64,000 nt of DNA from Lachnospiraceae bacterium (lineage in GTDB: Bacteria; Bacillota; Clostridia; Lachnospirales; Lachnospiraceae). The DNA lies in assembly GCA_017469275.1 (NCBI GenBank), contig JAFUGT010000146.1:1-64000 (forward strand), in the 5' to 3' direction. This document shows positions 32,276 to 40,954 of the stretch, piece after piece. The translations under genes were made by a program, and so were the position numbers. Position 1 is the stretch's first letter. Every line of letters starts with the position of its first letter. The notes under the pieces were generated by a model. It did no database searches and had not been told where the DNA came from. It was given only the letters and a program-made list of their open reading frames with translations.

Positions 32276-34426
32276 ATGGATAAATTAAGCAACAGTAATG
32301 TAAATGCTCACGAAACACTGCGTCAGAGTGACAAGGCAGATAAGCTTTCAGCTTCACGATCAGATTCACACGATATGTTAAAGTCAAGTGTTCAGGCTGC
32401 GGGTAATATTGCAGAGAAAACAGTAACGAATAGGATACAAAGAGGTAATCAGAGTGAAATGCTTACCAATAAAGAAACAGCTTCTGAGTATCTGTTAGGC
32501 AGTAATAAAGAACTTGAGCTTGGAGATAGGGAAAGAACGTTTAACAGGTCTGACAAGCTCTATACTGCTTCAAGACGCAGGACAAAATCTGAAATGTTAA
32601 GAACAGACAGAGAAAGCTCTGTATTATCCGGCATGGACGATTCTAATTCCAAAAAGCTGCATGATACAAAAAAGAAGTTAAGCCGGAAACTGCAAGATGA
32701 ATATAATGTCAAGACAGAAATCAAAGGCGGTCTGAAAACTGATCTAAGGGTTGAAAAGTCAGTAAAAAGCAAGCTCTATGATGCACCAAACCACAAACCG
32801 ACGGATGTTGCAGGAAGTATCGGACAGAGGGCATTACACTTTATGGACGATATGGCAGACAATGAGGAAAACAGTACACAAAATGCGTGGATTGACACAG
32901 CAGGCAAAGGAGCAGACGGAGTATCCAAGGTTTTTTCACTTTCTCAAACCGCCAAATACTGGCGTATGTCAAAGAATGAAGCTGAGATAGCAAAACTTGC
33001 AAGACAGGAAGAAAAGATAGTCCGTAATTCGTTCCGTATGGAATATAAATCTGCACTTAAAACTACAAAGGAAGGAGTGTTGTGGAAAGAATCCAATCTG
33101 TATGACAGACATCTTCAAAAGAAAGCAATCAAGAAGAAATACATGAAGAACGCCATAGCCGAGTACCAAAAGGCAAAGAAAGCAGGCAGTGCAGGTAAGG
33201 TAACATATTCAACCGGATTCAGTTTGGCTGACAAAGTTAAAGCAGGTGCTTCATCTGTCGGGCAGACATTGCTTAAAGTGATACGTTCTCCGGCAGGAAA
33301 GATAGCTATTGTATGTATGATTGTTTTAATTATCATTACTACCCTTATCGGTGCAAGCGGTTCATTATTTATGATGATGTTAGGCGGTTCAAGTTCTTCT
33401 GTGCCTATGGGTGCAGGCTTTCCACCGGAAGTTGAGCAGTGGAGAACCTTTGTTGTTGACAGATGTAACTATTATAAGGAGGACGGTGACTGTGATCTGA
33501 CGCAGTTTGTTAATGCCATACTTGCAACCATTCAGCAGGAATCGGGTGGTAACTCTGCCTCATGTGGCGGAGATATAATGCAGGACAAGGCTAGTGGTAA
33601 TTGGGAAAGCGGAACTCCGCCGGATTGGAACAGCTTTACAACCGAACAGAAATCCATTGACGCAGGTGTGCGATATTTTTATTCGGGACTGAAAGGATGG
33701 GGAGTGACTAAACCGGACGATTACGACGGGTTGCAGATGGTTGCTCAGGGATACAATTATGGTTATGGCTTTTTCGATTACGCAAAGGGTCAAAATGCTA
33801 CAAAGTGGTCGCTTTCGCTGTCACAGGCTTTTGCGGATTCAAAAGGTGGTAATTACGGACACCCGCCTTATGGCGAAGAATGGCTCGCAAAGTATATGGC
33901 AGGCGGAGCTTTAGGAAGCGGAGAGATAGTTGTAGAGAAAGGTTCCGGCGGTGTAGTTAAGACTGCACAAGGTCAGCTTAATATTACCGAAGATCCCCCT
34001 GGTACAAATAATGTTATATTCAACACTGAATACTATGGCGGTGCAGTATCAGGAGACGCATATCCTTGGTGCTGTGTTTTCGTTTGGTGGTGCTTTGACA
34101 AGAGTGGAAACGGAGACGCATTTTATTACGGTGACAAGACTGCTGCCTGTTCAGAAGTCCGAAGATGGGCAACGGAAAAACATCTGGCAGTAAGCGGAAA
34201 TAAAGCTCAGTATGGCGATCTTGTTATCTTTGGAAATGATGAACATATAGGTATTGTAATAGCAAACAACGGTGACGGTTCTTATACAACTATTGAGGGG
34301 AATACATCTTCCGATGACGCAGGTTCACAATCAAACGGTGGCGGTGTATTTATCAAGAAACGATATGAGAACGGTTCATTTCCGATAACAATGTTTATCC
34401 GTCCGCAATACGACAAGGTTAAGTAG
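32276..34426 (+). CDS. Bifunctional peptidoglycan hydrolase of the conjugation system (lysozyme-like plus CHAP)
   Basis: 716 aa, starting at ATG 32276 after AAGGAGG. Residues ~1-340 are a charged cytoplasmic domain; one membrane helix (KIAIVCMIVLIIITTLIGA) is near 345. Outside lies a lysozyme/Slt-like domain (ATIQQESGGNS with the catalytic-type Glu, then GDIMQDKASG) at about 385-520 and a C-terminal CHAP amidase/endopeptidase domain (YPWCCVFVWWC with the nucleophile Cys, then YGDLVIFGNDEHIGIV with the His). This matches PrgK/TcpG/CwlT-type hydrolases that open the cell wall for the channel. The long cytoplasmic part is larger than in the simplest family members. Confidence 0.85.
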   Translation: MDKLSNSNVNAHETLRQSDKADKLSASRSDSHDMLKSSVQAAGNIAEKTVTNRIQRGNQSEMLTNKETASEYLLGSNKELELGDRERTFNRSDKLYTASRRRTKSEMLRTDRESSVLSGMDDSNSKKLHDTKKKLSRKLQDEYNVKTEIKGGLKTDLRVEKSVKSKLYDAPNHKPTDVAGSIGQRALHFMDDMADNEENSTQNAWIDTAGKGADGVSKVFSLSQTAKYWRMSKNEAEIAKLARQEEKIVRNSFRMEYKSALKTTKEGVLWKESNLYDRHLQKKAIKKKYMKNAIAEYQKAKKAGSAGKVTYSTGFSLADKVKAGASSVGQTLLKVIRSPAGKIAIVCMIVLIIITTLIGASGSLFMMMLGGSSSSVPMGAGFPPEVEQWRTFVVDRCNYYKEDGDCDLTQFVNAILATIQQESGGNSASCGGDIMQDKASGNWESGTPPDWNSFTTEQKSIDAGVRYFYSGLKGWGVTKPDDYDGLQMVAQGYNYGYGFFDYAKGQNATKWSLSLSQAFADSKGGNYGHPPYGEEWLAKYMAGGALGSGEIVVEKGSGGVVKTAQGQLNITEDPPGTNNVIFNTEYYGGAVSGDAYPWCCVFVWWCFDKSGNGDAFYYGDKTAACSEVRRWATEKHLAVSGNKAQYGDLVIFGNDEHIGIVIANNGDGSYTTIEGNTSSDDAGSQSNGGGVFIKKRYENGSFPITMFIRPQYDKVK

Positions 34427-34435
34427 GAGGAATCA

Positions 34436-34717
34436 ATGAAAGAAGCAGAGATCAAGAATAAGATTGCTAAGCTTAAGGAAAATGAAGCAAAGCAGAAAGA
34501 CAAAGTAGAATCACTGTCCAAAGCCTTAGAGAAAGCAAAGAATAAGTATGATGTAGAGAATGGCAAGCTTATCAGGATTCAGCAGGACATTCAGCGGTGC
34601 GAAGGACAGTTATATAAAAAGGCAATGGCAGATTATGGTGTGGAGAGTTATGAGGACTTAATAAACTTTCTAAGTAAAAATCTGCAAAAGAAATCAGAAT
34701 CAGATAAAGGAGATTAA
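34436..34717 (+). CDS. DUF4315-like coiled-coil protein
   Basis: 93 aa; ATG 34436 follows TAGGAGG. Almost the whole chain is a coiled coil (AKLKENEAKQKDKVESLSKALEKAKNKY), ending in a small helical part (YEDLINFLSKN). It matches the small DUF4315 proteins that follow the CHAP hydrolase in Tn1549-like elements. The function is unknown; a structural role in the transfer complex is plausible. The stop is 4 bases before the next ATG. Confidence 0.75.
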   Translation: MKEAEIKNKIAKLKENEAKQKDKVESLSKALEKAKNKYDVENGKLIRIQQDIQRCEGQLYKKAMADYGVESYEDLINFLSKNLQKKSESDKGD

Positions 34718-34720
34718 CGA

Positions 34721-36172
34721 ATGAACAGATTAAAGAGAATATTGTTAGCTTTGGCACTTGTACTTTCTATGGTAGGTATGAGTGCTTTTTATGTCAGTGC
34801 TTCAAGCACTGCTACGGAGGAGATAAGAGAGAACGCCTCAAGGACGGGACTTGACAGCACAGAGAAGTCAACTACGCAGACAGCAACACAAGCCACTACA
34901 CAGGCTGTTCCTAATGTGGTCAGTACAAAGAATGAGACTGCAACCACTGAGGAAGTAGATACAACCAAAGGAAAGTTGAAGATCACAATCGAACCTGAGA
35001 AAAAAGGCTTTTACAATGAGAGTGCAAAGATGATCGTCAAGGTTGAAAAGGTTAGTACAAAAGCTCCAAGAACCAATGTTGAAAAGGTCGAATATAAGAT
35101 TGGTGCTTCCGGCTCGTGGCAGGATATAACTGACGATATGTATTTTGATGTAACAGAGAATTGTACGGTGTACGTCAAGGTCACAGATCAGTATGGTAAT
35201 GAGTATGAGAAATCAAGACTAATCAAGATATTTGATACTGTTGCACCTACACTAAATGCTGCGGTAAATGAGGGACTATTAACTGTTATGACGTATGATA
35301 CTGAAAGCGGGGTGGACTGCATATATATAAACGGATATAAGTATGCGCCGGACAAGAACGGTATTGTATCAATAAGATTACAGAAGTTTGATGCCACATA
35401 TCAGAACTTTTATATTTATGCTATTGATAATGCAGGTAATACAAGTCAGGTGAATACTGTTCAGAATCCGTACTGGACAGATCCAAATGCAGAGACGGAC
35501 GATGATGAGGATACAAAGAATCCTGCGGAGGACTTACCTGATAATGCACAGGCTTCAACAACAGGAACATCATCTGCAGAGGTCACATCAGTAACGGACG
35601 AGAACGGAGAGGATATAACGGATCAGATAAGCGGTAAGCAGTTCTATTCCATTATCACATCTGACGGTCAGCAGTATTATCTTGTAATAGATATGACTTA
35701 TGCACAGAAAGACAGAGAAGAAAATGCAGCTTACACAGGGACAGGAGTTTCGGCTACCAGCAGTCCGAACAATGGAACAGTGTATTTCCTCACTTCCGTA
35801 TCAAGTCAGAATTTGCTCAACTTTGTAAATGACGGAGAACAGACATTGCCACATAATTCGGTTGCTGCTAATAACAGCATTGATCCTGACGAAGTAACTC
35901 CGGTTAGTGATGAATCTGTTACAGAGGAAAAGAAAGAGGAAGAAGATAAAGAAGTTAAGGCGGAAAAGAAGAAAAGCTCATTTCAGTGGTGGTATATACC
36001 GGCAGTGATTGTAGGAATCCTTATTTTTGCAGTTATTATAGTTGCAGGTAAAAATGCGAAGTCAAAGAAAGGCAAGCCTGAGCAAAATGATGACGCAATG
36101 TATGATGATGAAAGGAATGAGCAGGAAGAAGCAGTACCACTAGAGGAATTAGATGAAAAGCCTGAAGAATAA
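34721..36172 (+). CDS. DUF4366-like secreted, membrane-anchored conjugation protein
   Basis: 483 aa from ATG 34721 (AAAGGAG). A signal peptide spans the first ~27 residues (LKRILLALALVLSMVGMSAFYVSA). The ectodomain is Thr-rich at first, then has Ig-like beta segments (YKIGASGSWQDITDD; TVYVKVTDQYGNEYEKS). A membrane helix (WWYIPAVIVGILIFAVIIVAG) near 435 is followed by an acidic cytoplasmic tail. This architecture and position fit the DUF4366 family. It is probably exposed on the donor surface as a channel-associated factor; enzyme activity is not indicated. A terminator follows. Confidence 0.75.
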   Translation: MNRLKRILLALALVLSMVGMSAFYVSASSTATEEIRENASRTGLDSTEKSTTQTATQATTQAVPNVVSTKNETATTEEVDTTKGKLKITIEPEKKGFYNESAKMIVKVEKVSTKAPRTNVEKVEYKIGASGSWQDITDDMYFDVTENCTVYVKVTDQYGNEYEKSRLIKIFDTVAPTLNAAVNEGLLTVMTYDTESGVDCIYINGYKYAPDKNGIVSIRLQKFDATYQNFYIYAIDNAGNTSQVNTVQNPYWTDPNAETDDDEDTKNPAEDLPDNAQASTTGTSSAEVTSVTDENGEDITDQISGKQFYSIITSDGQQYYLVIDMTYAQKDREENAAYTGTGVSATSSPNNGTVYFLTSVSSQNLLNFVNDGEQTLPHNSVAANNSIDPDEVTPVSDESVTEEKKEEEDKEVKAEKKKSSFQWWYIPAVIVGILIFAVIIVAGKNAKSKKGKPEQNDDAMYDDERNEQEEAVPLEELDEKPEE

Positions 36173-36183
36173 TTAGCAAAAAA

Positions 36184-36214
36184 AGCAGAGAGAAATGAAA
36201 TCTCTCTGCTTTTT
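36184..36214 (+). terminator. Terminator after the DUF4366-like gene
   Basis: AGCAGAGAGA pairs with TCTCTCTGCT around a 7-nt loop, followed by TTTT. It ends the transfer operon proper. Confidence 0.88.
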
Positions 36215-36245
36215 GCTGAAAAAATGAAAAGGAGGAACTAACGAT

Positions 36246-36893
36246 ATGACAGATGAGCAACGCAATCAGAAAATGGTAGATGATCTTATAAAGGTGCAGG
36301 AGGAAGTTATGGGCAAGCAGGAAGATAAGGAAGCAGGAGAAGTTAAGGAAACTGCAAATGATGTTAAAGAGACAGTGGAGGCTTCTGAAAAAGAGCAGGA
36401 TTCCATGATGAATGTCGGACAGGACGGACAGGATAAGGGAGAGAAAAAGGAATATAAGGAAATTACCCTTAAATTCGGAAAGGGATATGTGGGTGAGGAG
36501 TTTGAAGCAAAGGACGGTAAAAAGTATCGTCAAGTTTCAATTCCTAACGAAGATAAGAATGATAAGAGTTCTTGGCGTACCTTTGTGGTAAGGGCTAATC
36601 AGGTTCACGATAATAAGTATGGCAAGGGTATGTTCTGCAAGCTTCCGGCAGATGGCAGCACTACAGTTATGCAGAGTGTTAAAACCGGAATTGATGAGAA
36701 TGGCAAAGATATGTGGGAGAACACCAAGACTAAGGTTCCGAATAAGGAGCTTAAGAAGATGGTGGAATCATATAAAGGCAAGAATAAGGAATCAGGTTTG
36801 CAGAATAAGATTGCGAAAAAGCAGACAGAGGTTGACAAAAATAAATCGGCAGAGAAACAGACACCAAATAAAGCGCACGATCAGGCTAGATAA
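36246..36893 (+). CDS. Hypothetical element protein upstream of topoisomerase, 215 aa
   Basis: ATG 36246 follows GGAGG. Residues 1-65 are acidic and helical. A compact beta-rich domain follows (EITLKFGKGYVGEEFEAKDGKKYRQVSIP, then SSWRTFVVRANQVHDNKYGKGMF). The tail is basic and Lys-rich. No catalytic motif, signal peptide or membrane helix. The beta domain ahead of a topoisomerase could bind single-stranded DNA, but I cannot confirm this. It ends 9 bases before the topB reading frame. Confidence 0.6.
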   Translation: MTDEQRNQKMVDDLIKVQEEVMGKQEDKEAGEVKETANDVKETVEASEKEQDSMMNVGQDGQDKGEKKEYKEITLKFGKGYVGEEFEAKDGKKYRQVSIPNEDKNDKSSWRTFVVRANQVHDNKYGKGMFCKLPADGSTTVMQSVKTGIDENGKDMWENTKTKVPNKELKKMVESYKGKNKESGLQNKIAKKQTEVDKNKSAEKQTPNKAHDQAR

Positions 36894-36911
36894 CAGGAGG
36901 ATATGGCAGAT

Positions 36912-39035
36912 ATGAAATTAGTTATAGCAGAAAAGCCAAGTGTAGGTAGAGCAATCGCAAATGTTGTAGGTGCTTCCAATGAAAAGAATGGCTTTGTTGA
37001 GGGAAACGGATATATTGTTACATGGTGTATAGGACATCTGATAACTCCTGCCAATCCCGATGATTATGATGATATATATAAAACATGGACTTATGAGCAG
37101 TTACCTATTATCCCTGACGAGTGGAAATATAATATTTTGGACGGGACTAAAGGGCAGTATGATATTATCAGAAAGTTAATGCACAATAATGATGTAGATT
37201 CGGTTGTGTGTGCAACTGACGCAGGACGTGAGGGGGAGTTGATATTCCGACTTGTTTATAACATGGCAGGCTGTAAAAAGCCTATTGAAAGGTTATGGAC
37301 TTCTTCTTTGGAGGACAGTGCCATTCGTGAGGGCATGGATAACCTTAGATCAGGCAGAGATTATGATAATCTGTATAAGGCAGCAATGGCAAGGCAGAAA
37401 GCCGATTGGATTGTTGGCTTTAATTATACGAGATTATTTTCTGTACTATATGGCGGGACACTTAATGTTGGCAGGGTATTTACTCCAACACTTTCCATGA
37501 TCGTTGACAGGGAAATGGAGATTACAAACTTCAAGAAAAAGCAGTATTTTTTAGCTCATATAGAGGTTGGAGGTATTGACGCAGTATCAGATAGGTTTGA
37601 TATTCAGGCTGAAGCAGACAATGTGGCTGATAACTGTAAAGGAGAAAAGGCGAAAATTGTTTCAGTGATAAAAGAAAACAAGAAAGCTGCTCCGCCAAAG
37701 CTATATGATCTTACAACCTTACAGAGAGAAGCTAACAAGCTGTTTGGTTTCAAAGCAAAGGATACACTTGAATATACGCAGAACCTCTATGAAAAAAAGC
37801 TAGTTACATATCCAAGAACTGACAGCAGGTATTTAACGGACGATATGGAAAAATCAGCAAGGCAGGTCATTGAAGCAATAAGGGGAACAATACCATTTGT
37901 TCCGGATAGTGAGTTTAACCCAAATATCAAACCTACAATGAACTCAAAGAAAGTATCCGATCATCATGCCATTATACCAACAGTTGAGATTACTAAGCAT
38001 GATCTTGACGATATTCCTGAGAGTGAAAGAAAAATCTTATTTCTTATAGCTGCAAGATTATTGTCTGCAACATCTTCTCATTATCAGTATGTTTCGGAAA
38101 AGATAATCTTTGAATGTAATGGCATACAATACACTGCAAAGGGTACATCTGTATCAGATATAGGTTGGAAAGAGTTTGAGGAAGCTATGAAGAAATATGT
38201 CAAGGCTTCATCAGAAAAGGAAAAGGACGATGACATTGCAGAACAGAATCTTCCGGAAGTAAATGAGGGCGATGTTTTGGAAGTATCCGACAGTAAGGTT
38301 ACGGAGCATTTTACTAAGCCACCAAAGAGATATACGGAAGATACACTGCTATCCGCAATGGAACGTGCCGGATCTGCTGATATGGACGATGATGTGGAAC
38401 GTAAAGGAATAGGTACGCCAGCAACAAGGGCAGAAGTTATTGAAAGACTTGTGGGCAATGCTTATGTTATCAGAGATAAAAAGTCATTAGTTCCTACCGA
38501 TAAAGGATTGATGCTAATTACAATACTTCCTGATACGATCAAATCTGCAAAGCTCACTGCGGATTGGGAAAATACTCTTTCGCTGATAGCAAAGGGAGAA
38601 TATTCGTATGATGATTTCATGTCTGGCATTTCAAATATGGTTACGGAGCTTATTGGAACATATAACGGTGTAAGTAAGGATAACAGCAATATATTCAGCA
38701 ATAATAAGGTTATCGGTGATTGTCCGAACTGCGGAGCAGATATGCTTCTTGGAAAGTATGGTGCTTACTGTTCAAAGAAATGCGGAATGAAGATAGGCAG
38801 GATAATGAATAAGGATTTAACAGAAGCACAATACAAGTCATTATTGCAGGGAAAAAGAATACTTGTTAAGGGAATCGAATCCAAAAAGTCAGGCAAGCCT
38901 TATGATGCATATTTTACACCGGAGCAGGTGGTTGATAACACATATAAGGACAAGGACGGTAACGAAGTGTATGGCAAGCAGTTCAAGTATAAAATGGAGT
39001 TCCCCCAAAAGGCAAAGAAGAAAAACAGTAATTGA
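36912..39035 (+). CDS. topB: DNA topoisomerase III (type IA)
   Basis: 707 aa from ATG 36912, which is 11 bases from GGAGG; ATG 36903 is only 2 bases from it and less likely. The Toprim motif VCATDAGREGELIF is near residue 100. The active-site Tyr is in LVTYPRTDSRYLT near 300. A C-terminal zinc-type segment (CPNCGADMLLGKYGAYCSKKCG) is present. It passes single strands and is a standard component of large Gram-positive conjugative elements, probably aiding replication or unlinking of transferred DNA. It is not the chromosomal TopA copy, judging by context. Confidence 0.92.
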   Translation: MKLVIAEKPSVGRAIANVVGASNEKNGFVEGNGYIVTWCIGHLITPANPDDYDDIYKTWTYEQLPIIPDEWKYNILDGTKGQYDIIRKLMHNNDVDSVVCATDAGREGELIFRLVYNMAGCKKPIERLWTSSLEDSAIREGMDNLRSGRDYDNLYKAAMARQKADWIVGFNYTRLFSVLYGGTLNVGRVFTPTLSMIVDREMEITNFKKKQYFLAHIEVGGIDAVSDRFDIQAEADNVADNCKGEKAKIVSVIKENKKAAPPKLYDLTTLQREANKLFGFKAKDTLEYTQNLYEKKLVTYPRTDSRYLTDDMEKSARQVIEAIRGTIPFVPDSEFNPNIKPTMNSKKVSDHHAIIPTVEITKHDLDDIPESERKILFLIAARLLSATSSHYQYVSEKIIFECNGIQYTAKGTSVSDIGWKEFEEAMKKYVKASSEKEKDDDIAEQNLPEVNEGDVLEVSDSKVTEHFTKPPKRYTEDTLLSAMERAGSADMDDDVERKGIGTPATRAEVIERLVGNAYVIRDKKSLVPTDKGLMLITILPDTIKSAKLTADWENTLSLIAKGEYSYDDFMSGISNMVTELIGTYNGVSKDNSNIFSNNKVIGDCPNCGADMLLGKYGAYCSKKCGMKIGRIMNKDLTEAQYKSLLQGKRILVKGIESKKSGKPYDAYFTPEQVVDNTYKDKDGNEVYGKQFKYKMEFPQKAKKKNSN

Positions 39036-39104
39036 ATGTGAACGGTGTTTATGATAATATTTATACAGTTTTTGATTCTCTTTTTATTTTCCTCTTTTGT
39101 TTTT

Positions 39105-39140
39105 CCGACACTTGTCTTAATGGCAGGTGTCGGAGTTTTA
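39105..39140 (+). terminator. Terminator after topB
   Basis: CCGACACTTG pairs with CAGGTGTCGG (one G-T pair) around a 9-nt loop, followed by AGTTTTAG. Confidence 0.75.
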
Positions 39141-39175
39141 GAAATATGATAAATCAGCAATTAAGGAGCATTGTA

Positions 39176-40093
39176 ATGTCTGATAATAGAAATAAATATC
39201 CCTATGTTATGACATTGAAGGCTTTAATATTTTATATAATAGCTGTTGTTATTATTGGGTTGTTTTTCTTTTTCATAAGGGGAGATATGACAGGAAAAAT
39301 TGGAGCCTGCATTGTCTGCCCTATGATGATTGGCTATCTTATATATGCTTATAGGAAAGAGCATAAAGCAGATAAAATGGCAGAAGAAAAAGGTGGGCAG
39401 ATCATAGCAGGAGATTATTTTGAGAGTCCTGAGTGGCGTGCAAAATATGTTGAATATATCAATAAGAATCCATTTGAAAAGCCAAAGTATCCAAGTATGA
39501 AACAGGATATGCTCAAAAGATTTCAAAGACGGGAATACATGACAGGAATGTTATTGATGTTGTTTCTGTTGTTCTGTTGCTGCGTTGCTATTTTGAATAA
39601 TAACTACTTGGTTACAATAGTAGGCATTTGTTTGTTTGGCTCTTTGTTCTATATGGAATTTTCGTTGTATATAGGTATGCCTGTCAGAAAGTGGCTTAAA
39701 GGAGATATTGATTATAATGTTTTGGAATCATCTTATCTTAACAGTCGTATGCTGACATACAAGAAGAACGGATTTGCTTTTGGAACTACTCATATTCATG
39801 CTTTTACTGAAAAGAAAATATATGCTATTGATTACAGGCTTGTAGAGGGAATATCAAGGAAAATCGTCCGATTAAAGAAATATGAGGACGGTATATATTC
39901 ATCAGAAGAATATCAGCATTTTGCTGTAATTCATGTCAGATTACCGGAAAACGGAAATATATTTGATGTTGAGATTGAATTAAATGAGTTTCAAGTTCAG
40001 ATGGCAATAGATAATCTTCCGACATATCTTCTTGGCGAAGGTATGGAGAATGATGTATTATTCACCGAAAAAAAGGAAAATGAAACAGTATAG
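39176..40093 (+). CDS. Hypothetical membrane protein, 305 aa
   Basis: I choose ATG 39176 (AAGGAG upstream); the frame is open back to 39032, but that part crosses the terminator. Two pairs of membrane helices are visible: LIFYIIAVVIIGLFFFFI with IGACIVCPMMIGYLIYAY, and MLLMLFLLFCCCVAIL with YLVTIVGICLFGSLFYMEFSLYI. The C-terminal ~140 residues are a soluble beta-rich domain, perhaps PH-like. No recognised family. It sits between topoisomerase and a small gene of the element. Confidence 0.65.
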   Translation: MSDNRNKYPYVMTLKALIFYIIAVVIIGLFFFFIRGDMTGKIGACIVCPMMIGYLIYAYRKEHKADKMAEEKGGQIIAGDYFESPEWRAKYVEYINKNPFEKPKYPSMKQDMLKRFQRREYMTGMLLMLFLLFCCCVAILNNNYLVTIVGICLFGSLFYMEFSLYIGMPVRKWLKGDIDYNVLESSYLNSRMLTYKKNGFAFGTTHIHAFTEKKIYAIDYRLVEGISRKIVRLKKYEDGIYSSEEYQHFAVIHVRLPENGNIFDVEIELNEFQVQMAIDNLPTYLLGEGMENDVLFTEKKENETV

Positions 40094-40111
40094 GATAATG
40101 GGAGTGGTATT

Positions 40112-40351
40112 GTGGCAAAATATAAGGCAGGAGATACAGCTTACATAGTAGAATCAAATCGCTTTGTCAGAGAGGTTAAGATAGTGAACTTTTCGGCTGG
40201 CTTTTATCTTATAAGATTTGCTGACAGAGGCGGTGGCATTAAAGTTAGGGAAAACAGACTTTATGCTACAAAAGAGGAAGCTGAAGCTACAATCAAAATA
40301 CCGGAAGAGCCAAAGCCAAAAAGGAAAACACCATACGATTATATGATGTAA
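40112..40351 (+). CDS. Small KOW/SH3-like hypothetical protein, 79 aa
   Basis: GTG 40112 is the likely start, with a weak GGGAG upstream. The protein is a short beta-barrel-like chain (YKAGDTAYIVESNRFVREVKIVNFSAGFYLIRF) with a Pro/Lys tail ending KTPYDYMM. Similar small proteins occur in Tn1549-like elements. Function unknown; no membrane or signal segments. Confidence 0.6.
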   Translation: MAKYKAGDTAYIVESNRFVREVKIVNFSAGFYLIRFADRGGGIKVRENRLYATKEEAEATIKIPEEPKPKRKTPYDYMM

Positions 40352-40385
40352 TAACTTAATGAAATTAACAACTACGTATATAGTG

Positions 40386-40414
40386 TTGACAAGCTATAAT
40401 AATTATGTTATTCT
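40386..40414 (+). promoter_or_regulatory. Promoter of the short serine recombinase gene
   Basis: TTGACA (40386-40391), a 17-bp spacer and TATTCT (40409-40414), 44 bases before the ATG at 40458. Confidence 0.65.
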
Positions 40415-40457
40415 AATGTTGCAGGATATAATATAAAGAATATGGAGGATTGAGTGT

Positions 40458-40805
40458 ATGAATATAGCTTATGTAAGAATTTCAACTCCGGAACAAAGCA
40501 ACAAAAGTCAAAAAGAAGCATTAGATAAACACAATATAGACAAATGGGTTTATGAGGTTGCAAGTGATAAGATTCAAGGCAGGAAAGAATTTAATGAAAT
40601 GCTTGAAAACTTGAACGATGGAGATAACGTTTATGTTTATGATTGTTCACGAATTACAAGAGATAAAGATGATTTCTTAGATGTAGTTAACGTTATCCGT
40701 TCAAAAAAAGCAAGCCTGATTAGTATTTCGCAGGAACTGGATACAAGTTCACCGGATGCTGATAATAAAATAAAAGTGTTGATGGGTTTGGAAACTGAAG
40801 AATGA
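40458..40805 (+). CDS. Serine recombinase catalytic domain only (115 aa, truncated)
   Basis: The N-terminal resolvase/invertase fold is clear: MNIAYVRISTPEQSNKSQKEAL with the catalytic Ser at position 9, and YVYDCSRITRDKDDFLDVVNVI with the conserved Arg motif. The chain ends at residue 115, before the long E helix and the DNA-binding HTH. A normal resolvase is ~185-200 aa. It has its own promoter and terminator and good codon use, so it may be a retained small protein, for instance a dominant-negative partner of the 200-aa recombinase at 55432. Alternatively it is a decaying relic. Confidence 0.75.
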   Translation: MNIAYVRISTPEQSNKSQKEALDKHNIDKWVYEVASDKIQGRKEFNEMLENLNDGDNVYVYDCSRITRDKDDFLDVVNVIRSKKASLISISQELDTSSPDADNKIKVLMGLETEE

Positions 40806-40844
40806 AATAATAATGATATGGAAAATTAGTTAGATAAGACATCG

Positions 40845-40878
40845 GCAGGGACAAATATAAATGTCCCTGCTTTTTTTT
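40845..40878 (+). terminator. Terminator of the short recombinase gene
   Basis: GCAGGGACA pairs with TGTCCCTGC around an 8-nt loop, followed by eight T. Confidence 0.92.
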
Positions 40879-40954
40879 GCTTAAAAAGGGGTGGTCATAT
40901 TGATTGTTGATAATGGACACAAATACAAAAATAATGATTGGAGGTAAAAATCTT

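Noticed and set aside
39032..39175. Upstream extension of the 305-aa membrane protein
   Set aside because: It crosses the topB terminator hairpin. ATG 39176 has AAGGAG.
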